A stretch of 45,844 bases of DNA, taken from assembly GCA_016185275.1 (NCBI GenBank), contig JACPNX010000028.1, positions 1 to 45,844 on the forward strand. The letters are read 5' to 3'. The translations under genes and the position numbers were made by a program. The DNA is from Actinomycetota bacterium. GTDB lineage: Bacteria; Actinomycetota; Acidimicrobiia; Acidimicrobiales; Iamiaceae. The notes under the pieces were generated by a model that saw only the letters and a list, made by a program, of their open reading frames with translations, did not search any database and was not told where the DNA came from. Positions 24,066 to 31,127 of the stretch are shown here, piece by piece. Position 1 is the first letter of the stretch; each line of letters starts with the position of its first letter.

Positions 24066-25418
24066 TCAGAGCATGGATCCGAGGTCGGACCCGGTGGTGG
24101 GGTAGGCGGCGGTCATGGACTTGAGTTGCCTGGTGGTCAGGCCGAGCTTGATCGCAAGCCCGACGATGTTGATCAGCTCGCCGTACTCGGGCCCGAACAT
24201 GTGAGCGCCGACGATGGTGTCGGTCGCCCGGTCGATGAGGATCTTCACCGCCGCCGTCGGTTCGCCGATGCGGTAGTTGGAGTACCAGCCGCTGGTGTCG
24301 GTGTGGCGTACGTCGAGATCGACGCCCGAGGCGCGTGCTTCCTCCTCGAGTTGCCCGACACGAGCGAGCTCGGGGACGGTGAACACCGCGGTCGGCACGC
24401 CTCGGTAGTCGGGCACGCGTGTCGTGTCGTTCAGCAGGTTCGACGTCGCAACCTTGGCTTCGAACATAGCTACCGGGGTGAGCGGCATGCCCGGTGAGTC
24501 GGCGGCGTCGCCGGCGGCGAAGACGGCGTCGTTGCTGGTGCTCTGCAGGTGCGGCGACACGGTCACCCCTCGCTCGCTGTAGGCGACGTTGGCAGCGTCG
24601 AGATCGAGCGAGTCGAGGTCGGGCCGCCGGCCCGCGCCGTGCACGACGAGGTCGGCGGCGACCGTGTCGGCCTGACCGTCGCTCACGATGTCGAGCCGCC
24701 ATCCGGACGGCCCGGCGCTGACCCGATCGACCGACGTGTTGCGGTGGAGCTTGATGCCGATGGCGGCGCCGCGAGCGACGAGGAGCTCGACGAGATCGGG
24801 ATCGAAGGCCTTCAGCGGCCGTGAGCCGCGGTCGAGGATGGTCACGGTCGCGCCGGCGCGTGCGGCGATGTGGGCGAACTCGAACGAGACGAACCCCCCG
24901 CCGATGAACACGATCCGGTCAGGTAGGTCATCGAGCTCCAGGAAGGCGGTGCTGTCGATCACGTGCTCGGCCCCGGCGAAGTCGAGCGGTCGTGGTCGGG
25001 CGCCGGTGGCGACGAGGAAGCGGCGGGACTCGAATGCCTCGCCGTTGACGGCCAGCGTCGCCGGCGACAGGAACGTCGCTGTGCCGTGCAGCGTGTGGGC
25101 CCCGTTCGTCGACAGCTGGTCCTCCATCCGCGGCGGCACGGGGGCGGTGAACCCCCGCTTGTGCGCCATGAGGTCGCGCCAGTTCACGGCTAGCCCGTTG
25201 GGGTCGATTCCTTTGCCGGCCATGAGCCGGGCGGCGTCGACGATCTCGGCGGTGCGGCGAAGGATCTTCTTCGGGTCGCAGCCTCGCAGCGCGCACGTTC
25301 CGCCGTAGGGGAGCTCGTCGATGATCGCGGTGCGCCATCCCGCGGCCGCGGCCTTGTTGGCCGCCGCGATGCCGGCCATGCCCGCGCCGATCACGGTGAG
25401 GTCGAACCGGTCGCTCAC
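24066..25418 (-). CDS. FAD-dependent pyridine nucleotide-disulphide oxidoreductase, MerA/Lpd-like
   Basis: A 450-residue flavoprotein of the glutathione reductase/mercuric reductase class. FAD motif VIGAGMAGIAAANKAA; redox-active CX4C in GGTCALRGCDPKK (about residues 42-47); NAD(P) motif FIGGGFVSFEFAH; second FAD motif VFAAGDAADS. The C-terminus ends YPTTGSDLGSML and lacks the HPxxxE pair of classical dimeric reductases. It may be a disulphide or metal-thiol reductase; mercuric reductase activity is not shown, since no C-terminal Cys pair or NmerA domain is present. Last gene of the MerR-controlled leftward operon; GTG at 25418 overlaps the stop of a 45-residue ORF. Confidence 0.8.
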   Translation of the reverse strand: MSDRFDLTVIGAGMAGIAAANKAAAAGWRTAIIDELPYGGTCALRGCDPKKILRRTAEIVDAARLMAGKGIDPNGLAVNWRDLMAHKRGFTAPVPPRMEDQLSTNGAHTLHGTATFLSPATLAVNGEAFESRRFLVATGARPRPLDFAGAEHVIDSTAFLELDDLPDRIVFIGGGFVSFEFAHIAARAGATVTILDRGSRPLKAFDPDLVELLVARGAAIGIKLHRNTSVDRVSAGPSGWRLDIVSDGQADTVAADLVVHGAGRRPDLDSLDLDAANVAYSERGVTVSPHLQSTSNDAVFAAGDAADSPGMPLTPVAMFEAKVATSNLLNDTTRVPDYRGVPTAVFTVPELARVGQLEEEARASGVDLDVRHTDTSGWYSNYRIGEPTAAVKILIDRATDTIVGAHMFGPEYGELINIVGLAIKLGLTTRQLKSMTAAYPTTGSDLGSML

Positions 25419-25552
25419 GCCTGATGCCCTTGCGGGTGCCTCAGGTCGACGCCGGCGCCGTTCGGCAGCGGCACTCGCGAGACGGCGTCAAGGTGGCGAG
25501 GACCCGGATGCAGGGCGCAGCACCCGGCACCGGCCGCGGTCCCGCACCTCAC
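25415..25552 (-). CDS. 45-residue Cys-containing small protein
   Basis: A short frame coupled at both ends. Its GTG at 25552 overlaps the stop of the thioredoxin-like gene (GTGA), and its stop overlaps the GTG of the flavoprotein (GTGA at 25415-25418). The N-terminal part is MRCGTAAGAGCCALHPG with three Cys residues, then a His/Pro/Leu-rich tail ending HPQGHQA. The seamless packing argues that it is translated. A small metal- or thiol-binding peptide is a guess from composition and context; no family was recognised. Confidence 0.5.
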   Translation of the reverse strand: MRCGTAAGAGCCALHPGPRHLDAVSRVPLPNGAGVDLRHPQGHQA

Positions 25553-25842
25553 GACGCCAACACCTCGACGAGCGCAGCCACCGACGGCGCGCCGTCGACG
25601 CTCGTGCCGTTGCGGTACAGCCGGCACGCCACCGACGGGGTCTGGCCCCCAAACGGGTCGCGTCCGTCCACCAATACCGTGGGTGAGCCCGCCATGCCCA
25701 GGCGCGCTGCCTCTGCCGCCGAGGTCACCTCGATCTCTCGCACGGAGGCGGTCAGGTCGAGCCCATCGAGCGCCTCTCGCACGCGCACACGAGCCACATC
25801 CAGATTCGGACAGTCCGGTACATGAAGGATCGTGATGTCCAC
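25549..25842 (-). CDS. Thioredoxin-like small protein, single-Cys CPN motif
   Basis: A 97-residue thioredoxin-fold protein. The first strand and active-site loop are ITILHVPDCPNLDVARVRV, with only the first Cys of the usual CxxC. The cis-Pro strand is GMAGSPTVLVDGRDPFG, and VACRLYRNG follows. Homologues of this type are often found near mercury or arsenic genes and labelled alkylmercury lyase-like or thioredoxin family. The GTG at 25842 lies 7 bases past a MerR-type -10 box, so its message is probably leaderless. First gene of the divergent operon controlled by MerR. Confidence 0.78.
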   Translation of the reverse strand: MDITILHVPDCPNLDVARVRVREALDGLDLTASVREIEVTSAAEAARLGMAGSPTVLVDGRDPFGGQTPSVACRLYRNGTSVDGAPSVAALVEVLAS

Positions 25843-25848
25843 GCCGCT

Positions 25849-25880
25849 ACCGTAGACATTCCAGTGTGCTGGAAGGTCAA
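25849..25880 (-). promoter_or_regulatory. MerR-type promoter with operator palindrome
   Basis: On the minus strand a -35 box TTGACC (25880-25875) and a -10 box TACGGT (25854-25849) are separated by 20 bases, the over-long spacing that MerR activators correct by DNA distortion. Between them lies the perfect palindrome TTCCAGTGTGCTGGAA (25859-25874). The site is only 10 bases from the merR start, so it can also control merR. Confidence 0.75.
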
Positions 25881-25883
25881 GTG

Positions 25884-26282
25884 ATGCTCATCGGTGAACT
25901 CGCGCAACGCTCCGGCGTACCGGCGAAGACGTTGCGCTACTACGAAGAGATCGGGCTACTCCGTCCGCCGGCGCGATCAGCGTCCGGGTACCGGGACTAC
26001 GTCGACGAGGTGATCGACCGCCTCGCGTTCATCAAGTCGTCGCAAGCGCTCGGGCTCTCACTCGGCGAGATCCGCAGCGTCATCGCCATGCGCGAAGACG
26101 GCGACGAACCTTGCGGCCACGTGCTCCAGCTGCTCGTCGATCGCGCCGCGGAGATCGACCGCACCATCCGCGACCTGCGAGCCCTGAAGGCCGAGTTGCG
26201 ACTGCTCGTCGACCGCGCGAAGAGCCTCGACCCCGCGGACTGCGACGCCGACCGCGTCTGCCATCTCATCGGCCCGCCGTAG
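25884..26282 (+). CDS. MerR-family metal-responsive regulator
   Basis: A 132-residue MerR protein. The winged HTH is MLIGELAQRSGVPAKTLRYYEEIGLL, followed by GYRDYVDEVIDRLAFI and the long dimer helix. Cys residues are placed as in metal sensors: one after the SLGEIR region (GDEPCGHV) and a C-terminal pair DCDADRVCHL. Zinc-, mercury- and related sensors use Cys at these points. Start ATG 25884 follows GGAAGG with 7 bases spacing; GTG at 25881 is also possible. It diverges from, and should activate, the thioredoxin-like/small protein/flavoprotein operon. The metal or thiol-reactive inducer is not known. Confidence 0.88.
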   Translation: MLIGELAQRSGVPAKTLRYYEEIGLLRPPARSASGYRDYVDEVIDRLAFIKSSQALGLSLGEIRSVIAMREDGDEPCGHVLQLLVDRAAEIDRTIRDLRALKAELRLLVDRAKSLDPADCDADRVCHLIGPP

Positions 26283-26299
26283 CGTCGACCACGATGACC

Positions 26300-26575
26300 T
26301 GCTCTTCTACCGAGCGATGACACGCTGATGCACGTCTTCGTGAGTCCGTTCGCCTCCACCGCGGCCGACGGCGAGGCGAGGTGTCCGGCGAGCGCGGTGC
26401 ATTGCCCGGCGATAATGGAGCTCCGCGCGGCCGACGCCACCAGCTCCTGTTGCACGCGACCGGCGCCCGACGCCGCCTCCGCGAACCATCGGACCCATGC
26501 GTGGTGGTCGCCCATGCGGAACAGCACGAGCCCCGAGCCGTAGCCACCAGCGTCTGCAGCGATGCGGGCGCTCAC
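26300..26575 (-). pseudogene. Unassigned protein fragment, possibly Fic-family C-terminus
   Basis: In the frame just after the methyltransferase breaks off, a stretch of protein-like sequence appears: GSGLVLFRMGDHHAWVRWF, then VQQELVASAARSSIIAGQC. The first part resembles the region near the C-terminus of actinobacterial Fic-domain proteins, but no Fic HPFxxGNGR motif is present. It may be a fragment joined to the methyltransferase remnant by a deletion. Assignment is tentative. Confidence 0.25.
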
Positions 26576-26589
26576 CGGCGGCGGGGTCG

Positions 26590-27005
26590 AGGTCGACGAT
26601 CGCCAGGAGGCCGCCAGGTCGGAGGATCGTGGCTGGTCGGTCGGTCTGCGCGGTTCGCCCTATCCAGTGGTATGCCGAGGCGGAGAAGACCGCGTCGGCT
26701 GAAGCGGGAGTGATGTCGAGTCTCTCGAAGTCGCCGACGGTCACGTGAAGGCGGTCGGAGCGGAGGTTGGATGAAAGCTTCGCGGCCATCGTCGGGCCGA
26801 TCTCGATGGCGTGGTCAGCTGCGCCTCGGGCAAGGAGGTCCCTGGTTGCCTGCCCGGTGCCCGGGCCGACCTCGACGATCAGCGGGCTGCGCGGGAGCAC
26901 CTCGAAGAGGTTGTCGAACAAGGCGGGGGGATACGTGGGACGGACCGAGTCGTAGACGTCCACTGCCCCGTTGAACGACAGCCTGGGATGTCGAGCTCCA
27001 GCCAC
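26590..27005 (-). pseudogene. Class I SAM methyltransferase, truncated
   Basis: From GTG 27005 the frame reads MAGARHPRLSFNGAVDVYDS, then VRPTYPPALFDNLFEVL, motif I IVEVGPGTGQAT, FERLDITPASADAVFSASAYHW and RPGGLLAIVDLDP. These are the first 140 or so residues of a trans-aconitate-like class I methyltransferase. After DLDP the frame no longer matches a methyltransferase; the C-terminal 100 or so residues are missing. It is a truncated gene within the decayed stretch. Confidence 0.65.
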
Positions 27006-27228
27006 GACTACATCTTGTCCAGCCAGCAGGCAGACGCAGGTTCGGGAGGTCCGATGGCCACGGCAGCGCGGGAGATCAGGGGCCACCTGGGCGTACGATC
27101 GCTGGCACTCGAGAGCCGCGGCGACGATCCCGCGGCGCTCGACCGGAACGGTGTCGTCGCTGGGCGGCAACTGGGGGTCATCGAGCGCGAGCAGGAGGCT
27201 GCGGCGAAGGGTGAGCACGGCTGACGAC

Positions 27229-27559
27229 ATGGCGGCTGACGGCCGTGCCGCGGTGGTGTGGGCCGTGCGCTCGATGCAGACGGCCTCGGGCACGCGGGTT
27301 GCGGACCGAATGAGCCGGGGCGAGAAGCCCTTGGTAACCGATGACCTGCTGATCGCCATCCGCGAAGAGTGGGAGGCGGCCGGCCCGGCCGATCGTCCGA
27401 CCCCACGCCCACCGCGACCCCGTGACGTTCGCCGACGGGACGACGGTCGTCGCCGTCACGTTCCTCGTGGACGACCCGTACTGCGACAGGGCGGTCGAGA
27501 CCGACGAGCAGCGAGCGTTCGTTGCCGCGGTCGGTCAGGACCCGAGCAGCACCGCATAG
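27229..27559 (+). pseudogene. Hypothetical protein, apparently frameshifted
   Basis: The ATG frame from 27229 gives protein-like sequence up to VTDDLLIAIREEWEAAGPAD. A neighbouring frame then reads VRPHAHRDPVTFADGTTVV and VTFLVDDPYCDRAVETDE before TAG at 27557-27559. Joined, they make a protein of about 110 residues with no recognised family. The 220 bases before it (27006-27228) show no convincing gene. It could be spurious. Confidence 0.3.
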
Positions 27560-27689
27560 CGCCGGCGGGCCATCTCGTTCGGGCGCTCGCGCAGCTCGAC
27601 GATGCCACCGAGCGACGCTGAGAGAACCCGGCGCACCCGGTGACGAGGGCGACGTTCAGCGCCGGCTCGCCCGCGGGCGAGGCCGGTGG

Positions 27690-28198
27690 TCAGCGCCGCG
27701 TCCGCCCAGCGAGGAACTCGAGGGCCTCGGTGTCACGGTGTGTCCAGCGGGCGGCGGTGCCGGCCGCGATCGTCCGCCGGTTGGCGGCGCCGGCCACAGC
27801 GGCTGGCACCCACCGGACGGTCAGGGCGAGGGCGGCCTCGTAGCGCTCGAGGCGCTGGAGGCCCACCGCACCGGTGATCGTCGCCGGGTGGTAGGTCGAC
27901 CGCATCTCGAAGGCGTCGACTCCGGCATCGGTGGCCGGATGCCGCTCGACGATCTCGAGGATCGGGTCGCCGACGTCGGTAACCGTCAGACCGCACTCCT
28001 CGTCGACTTCGCGTGCCAGGGCCTCGGGCGGCGTCTCGCCGCCTTCGACGCCGCCGCCAGGGAACTTGAACGCCGCCGGGTCGGCGACCACAGCAGCAAG
28101 AGCCTCGCGTCGGCTTCCACGACGGCGCGCACGGCCTCGCGGTGAACGGTCGCCACGTGGCCGCGCCCGTCGGTCGTGTCGAGCAGCAGTTGGTGCAT
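27690..28198 (-). pseudogene. NUDIX hydrolase, frameshifted
   Basis: The ATG at 28198 opens MHQLLLDTTDGRGHVATVHR and EAVRAVVEADARLLLLWS. A frame change near 28090 leads to DPAAFKFPGGGVEGGETPPE and ALAREVDEECGLTV. That is a complete NUDIX box (GX5EX7REUXEEXGU), with all catalytic Glu residues present. The rest includes EMRSTYHPA and ends near the terminator-less stop at 27690. NUDIX enzymes hydrolyse nucleoside diphosphate derivatives. Without the shift it would be about 168 residues and intact, so a single-base error is a real alternative. Confidence 0.75.
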
Positions 28199-28336
28199 CA
28201 GGGGGTGGGCCTGTTCCAGTGGTCACGGCACGGTTGAGGCGGCAGCGTAGGAGCGGGCGGGGCTGTGGCCATCCACGTGGGTGGGGTCGAGCCGGGCGGA
28301 CGTGGCTGGTCGATATCACCCGTCGCCGGTCGCGTC

Positions 28337-28720
28337 TCAGATGTGTTCGATGTGCAGGCGCGCTCGGGCCGCCTCGGCGATGGCCCGGATGTGGGTGTCG
28401 CTGGAGGTCACGATGGCGTCGCGACGGCGGGCGGCGCCTTCGACGACGGTGACGCCAACGATGTCGTCGTGAGCGGCCTTGCCGGCGAGCGCCCCGACCC
28501 GCCGCGACTGCTCCTCGCTCAGTGGCTCGACCGCGCATATCGCGAGAAGTCCGGAGAGACCGGCTTGCCTCCCGCCGCCGCGCCAGGCTTCGGCGAGCAC
28601 CGGCGCCGGCACGGTGGGCACGACCTCCTCGGCGAGGAAGCCCGCGTGGAGTGACCACATCGCCCGATCGTCGCGTTCGGCCGCCACGAGCGCTCCGGTG
28701 TCGTAGGTGACCCCGGCCAT
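28337..28720 (-). CDS. PIN-domain toxin, VapC-like
   Basis: A 127-residue PIN protein. Features: first strand with acidic residue GVTYDTGALVAAERDD, the conserved second-site Glu in VLAEAWRGGG, then AHDDIVGVTVVEGAARR and VTSSDTHIRAIAE with further Asp residues. It is likely a Mg-dependent RNase toxin. The ATG at 28720 overlaps the stop of a 40-residue upstream frame (TGATG), the classic antitoxin-toxin arrangement. It is intact although it lies beside decayed genes. Confidence 0.8.
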   Translation of the reverse strand: MAGVTYDTGALVAAERDDRAMWSLHAGFLAEEVVPTVPAPVLAEAWRGGGRQAGLSGLLAICAVEPLSEEQSRRVGALAGKAAHDDIVGVTVVEGAARRRDAIVTSSDTHIRAIAEAARARLHIEHI

Positions 28721-28842
28721 CAGCCCGACCGGCGGCTGGAGCGGGCCAGGCGGCGACCGAGCGCGGCGCGTGCGCGTGCCAGTCCTTCGGCCAGCTCGTC
28801 TGGCGTGAGCCGCCGATGGCGCGCCCCAACGGGCGGCAACAT
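28720..28842 (-). CDS. Very short candidate antitoxin (40 residues)
   Basis: An ATG frame from 28842 encodes 40 residues, with a conserved-looking helix LTPDELAEGLARARAALGRR and a basic Arg/Ser tail. It ends in TGATG overlapping the PIN toxin start. It is preceded by an in-frame stop, so it cannot extend upstream. No ribosome binding site was seen. The size is at the low end for VapB antitoxins, so it may be only the C-terminal toxin-binding half of an ancestral antitoxin. Confidence 0.45.
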   Translation of the reverse strand: MLPPVGARHRRLTPDELAEGLARARAALGRRLARSSRRSG

Positions 28843-28860
28843 CGCGGGCCGCGCCGAGGG

Positions 28861-29901
28861 CTACCGAAGGAGCCGCTGCCAGGGATGGTCCACGGGCAGC
28901 CACCCGGCGAGCCGCCGGCGGCGGTCGCCGTCGAGGTCGGGGATCACGTGGGCGGCGTCGAGGTCGTCCTTCGGGCGTGGGTTCACGCTCTTGAACAGCA
29001 GCTGCACCTCGGGAGCGAGGTACGAGAGGGCACCGTCGTTGGCGTGCAGCACCGCATCGGTCCAGGGCAGCCGCAGCGTGGGGTCCCGCCGGTACACCCA
29101 CTCGCGATCGGTGCCCTCACCGATGGTGAGGTCGAGCCTCCACGGCTCATCCGGTCCGCGGCGGCACCACACGTTGTTCTGCTTGCGGGTCGACTCGAGC
29201 GGCTCCCCGAACCACTGGGTCAGGCGCCCGGCCGCGGCGACGTGCAGGTCCCAGCCCGCCAGGTGCTCGAACGCCCTCGGGGCATCCCGGCGCATCACGC
29301 CGACGTCGGTGTCACCGTGGGCGCGCCAGCTGCGCCCGAGGTGCAGGTCGAGGGCGCGACCGCCACCGATCCACCATCGCAACGGCGCCGACGAGAGCAA
29401 CTCGACGACGGCTTCCACGCCCAGCGGCGACCACGGACCGAGGTCGGTTGGGGGACCGGAAGCGACCGGTCGCTTCCAGTACCGCTCGCCGTCCACGTCA
29501 CCGACTCGTTCGAACCCCGCCCGGGCCGCGAGGGCCAGCGACCGTTCGTTGTCGGGGTGGATGCGCAGGGCCGCCACCCGCCAACCGGTGTCCTCGGCGA
29601 GGTGTCGGAGGAGCAGGCCGACGGCTCGGGTGCCGTAGCCGCGCCTGCGGTACGGGGCGAACACGTGGTAGCCGAGGTTCACCTCGTCGGCGGCGAGCCA
29701 CGGACGGTCGTGGTCGTAGTCGACCCAACCGACCACCGACCCGTCGACGACGATGCACGCCGTCGGCTCAGGATGCGGGTCGCCGTCGCCCAGGAAGCGG
29801 CGGAACTGGGCGTCGCGCCCGCCGACCAGCACCGGGACGTCCTCAGGTGTCGGTGGACGGATGGTCACTTCACCGTCGCGGCGCGGCTCGGGCAAGGCCA
29901 T
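28861..29901 (-). CDS. GNAT acetyltransferase fused to ANT(2'')-like nucleotidyltransferase
   Basis: A 346-residue two-domain protein. Residues about 15-160 are a GNAT acetyltransferase: VTIRPPTPEDVPVLV, VNLGYHVFAPYRRRGYGTRA (acetyl-CoA pyrophosphate loop), HPDNERSLALAARAGFERVG. Residues about 185-346 resemble the aminoglycoside 2''-adenylyltransferase-like group: APLRWWIGGGRALDLHLG and RAHGDTDVGVMRRD, with acidic catalytic positions, then PWRLDLTIGEG and YLAPEVQLLFKS. Each domain alone can modify aminoglycosides or other small molecules; the fused form is unusual. The ATG at 29901 is the best start. The substrate is unknown. Confidence 0.75.
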   Translation of the reverse strand: MALPEPRRDGEVTIRPPTPEDVPVLVGGRDAQFRRFLGDGDPHPEPTACIVVDGSVVGWVDYDHDRPWLAADEVNLGYHVFAPYRRRGYGTRAVGLLLRHLAEDTGWRVAALRIHPDNERSLALAARAGFERVGDVDGERYWKRPVASGPPTDLGPWSPLGVEAVVELLSSAPLRWWIGGGRALDLHLGRSWRAHGDTDVGVMRRDAPRAFEHLAGWDLHVAAAGRLTQWFGEPLESTRKQNNVWCRRGPDEPWRLDLTIGEGTDREWVYRRDPTLRLPWTDAVLHANDGALSYLAPEVQLLFKSVNPRPKDDLDAAHVIPDLDGDRRRRLAGWLPVDHPWQRLLR

Positions 29902-29992
29902 CGACACAAGCGTGCCGCGCTGGGGCAGCCCGCGCTGGAAGCCGGCACCAAGGGCCCGAGGGAAGGTTCGTCCGCTGATTTGGAGCTGAGGG

Positions 29993-30268
29993 TCACTCCG
30001 CCCTGCGCGGCGACATGACCAGCTCGTGCGCCTCGGCGGGGTCGTCGACCCAGAGGTCGAGGTGGACCTGCTGGGGCACGCCGTCGGGCCATTCCGGCGG
30101 GACGTGGTTCGGCGCCAACTGCACGCCGATCCGCGGCCGCCCGTCGACCGACACCATGTGCCAGTCGTCTTCGGCATCGACCGTCCCGCCGAGAACGCCG
30201 GCCCAGAAGCTGCTCTCCGCGGCGAGATCGGCGGCATCGAACACGACGACTTCGAAGGTGATCTCCAC
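29993..30268 (-). CDS. VOC-family protein, C-terminally shortened
   Basis: A 91-residue frame from GTG 30268 with the N-terminal two-thirds of a VOC unit: ITFEVVVFDAADLAAESSFW, GVLGGTVDAEDDWHMVSVDG, IGVQLAPNHVPPEWPDG and VHLDLWVDDPAEAHELVM. Full proteins of this group continue about 35 residues more, to a final metal-binding strand (DPAGHPFCI type), which is absent. The gene is truncated or ends after a frameshift. It follows the SDR terminator-like hairpin. Confidence 0.6.
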   Translation of the reverse strand: MEITFEVVVFDAADLAAESSFWAGVLGGTVDAEDDWHMVSVDGRPRIGVQLAPNHVPPEWPDGVPQQVHLDLWVDDPAEAHELVMSPRRAE

Positions 30269-30295
30269 ATCCCCACGTTCCCACGCCCATCGGGC

Positions 30296-30331
30296 ACCGC
30301 TCCGCTCGCTTTCGACGACGTGGGGAGCGGT
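30296..30331 (-). terminator. Possible terminator after the large steroid operon
   Basis: Arms ACCGCTCC (30296-30303) and GGAGCGGT (30324-30331) form an 8-bp stem with a 20-base loop, 30-65 bases beyond the last SDR stop. A second GC-rich self-complementary stretch (GGCCGACCGGCC region, 30339-30356) lies between. Assigned from position only. Confidence 0.35.
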
Positions 30332-30360
30332 CCGCGGCCCGGCCGACCGGCCGGCCCCGT

Positions 30361-31122
30361 TCAGGCGTGGGTGCCGCCGTCGATGTGGATCGTGGTGCCG
30401 TTGACGTAGGCGCCGTCGTCGGAGGCGACGGCGGCGACCATGCCGGCGATCTCGTCCGGAGATGCGAACCCGCGTCCCACCGGCATCAGACGGCGGTAGA
30501 AGCCGGGGTCGGCGTCGTCGGGCATGGCCAGCCCGCCCACCAGCGGCGTGTCGACGCCCCCCGGTGCGACGGCCACGGCACGCACGCCCCGCTTCGCGTA
30601 CTCGAGGGCGATCGTGTGCGTGAAGGCCACGATGCCGCCCTTGCTGGCGGCGTAGGCGGCCATGTACGGGTGGGCGGCGAAGGCGGCGGTGGACGCGAAG
30701 TTCACCACCACACCGCGACCGCTGGCCACGAGCGCGGGCAGGGCGGCGCGGGTCACGAGGAACGTCCCCGTGAGGTTCGTGCCGATCACCTGTTGCCACA
30801 GTTCGAGCGGGCACTCCTCGGTGTGCGCGGCCCGCAGGATGCCGGCGGCGTTGACGAGCACGTCGAGGCCCCCGAGCGTGTCGAGCGCACCGGCGACGAC
30901 GCGTGCGACCTCGGCTTCGTCTGCGATGTCGACCGTGGCGGTGGCCAGCCGGTTCGCGAAGCCCTCGTCGGCGGCCACCTTCGCGGTGTCCGCCAGCCCG
31001 CCGGCCGACAGATCCAGGGCGGCGACGTGGCCGCCTTCGCGCAGGAGCCGCAGGGCCACGGCCCGGCCCATGCCACTGCCGGCGCCGGTCACGACGATCC
31101 GGCGGTCGGTGAAGCGATCCAC
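30361..31122 (-). CDS. SDR-family dehydrogenase, last gene of the large steroid operon
   Basis: A 253-residue classical SDR. Cofactor loop VVTGAGSGMGRAVALRLL; LDVLVNAAGIL; catalytic Ser region VVVNFASTAAFAA; catalytic Tyr/Lys YAASKGG; VAPGGVDTPL; C-terminal GAYVNGTTIHIDGGTHA. The pattern indicates an NAD(P)-dependent alcohol or 3-oxoacyl reductase. The GTG at 31122 follows GGGGAGG. It begins 5 bases before the fadD3 stop region and so belongs to the same operon. No specific steroid orthologue was recognised, so the substrate is open. Confidence 0.8.
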   Translation of the reverse strand: MDRFTDRRIVVTGAGSGMGRAVALRLLREGGHVAALDLSAGGLADTAKVAADEGFANRLATATVDIADEAEVARVVAGALDTLGGLDVLVNAAGILRAAHTEECPLELWQQVIGTNLTGTFLVTRAALPALVASGRGVVVNFASTAAFAAHPYMAAYAASKGGIVAFTHTIALEYAKRGVRAVAVAPGGVDTPLVGGLAMPDDADPGFYRRLMPVGRGFASPDEIAGMVAAVASDDGAYVNGTTIHIDGGTHA

Positions 31123-31127
31123 GACGG

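Noticed and set aside
24066..25842. A true mercury-resistance (mer) operon
   Set aside because: No merT/merP/merB, and the flavoprotein lacks the C-terminal Cys pair of MerA. Only a general thiol/metal role is supported.
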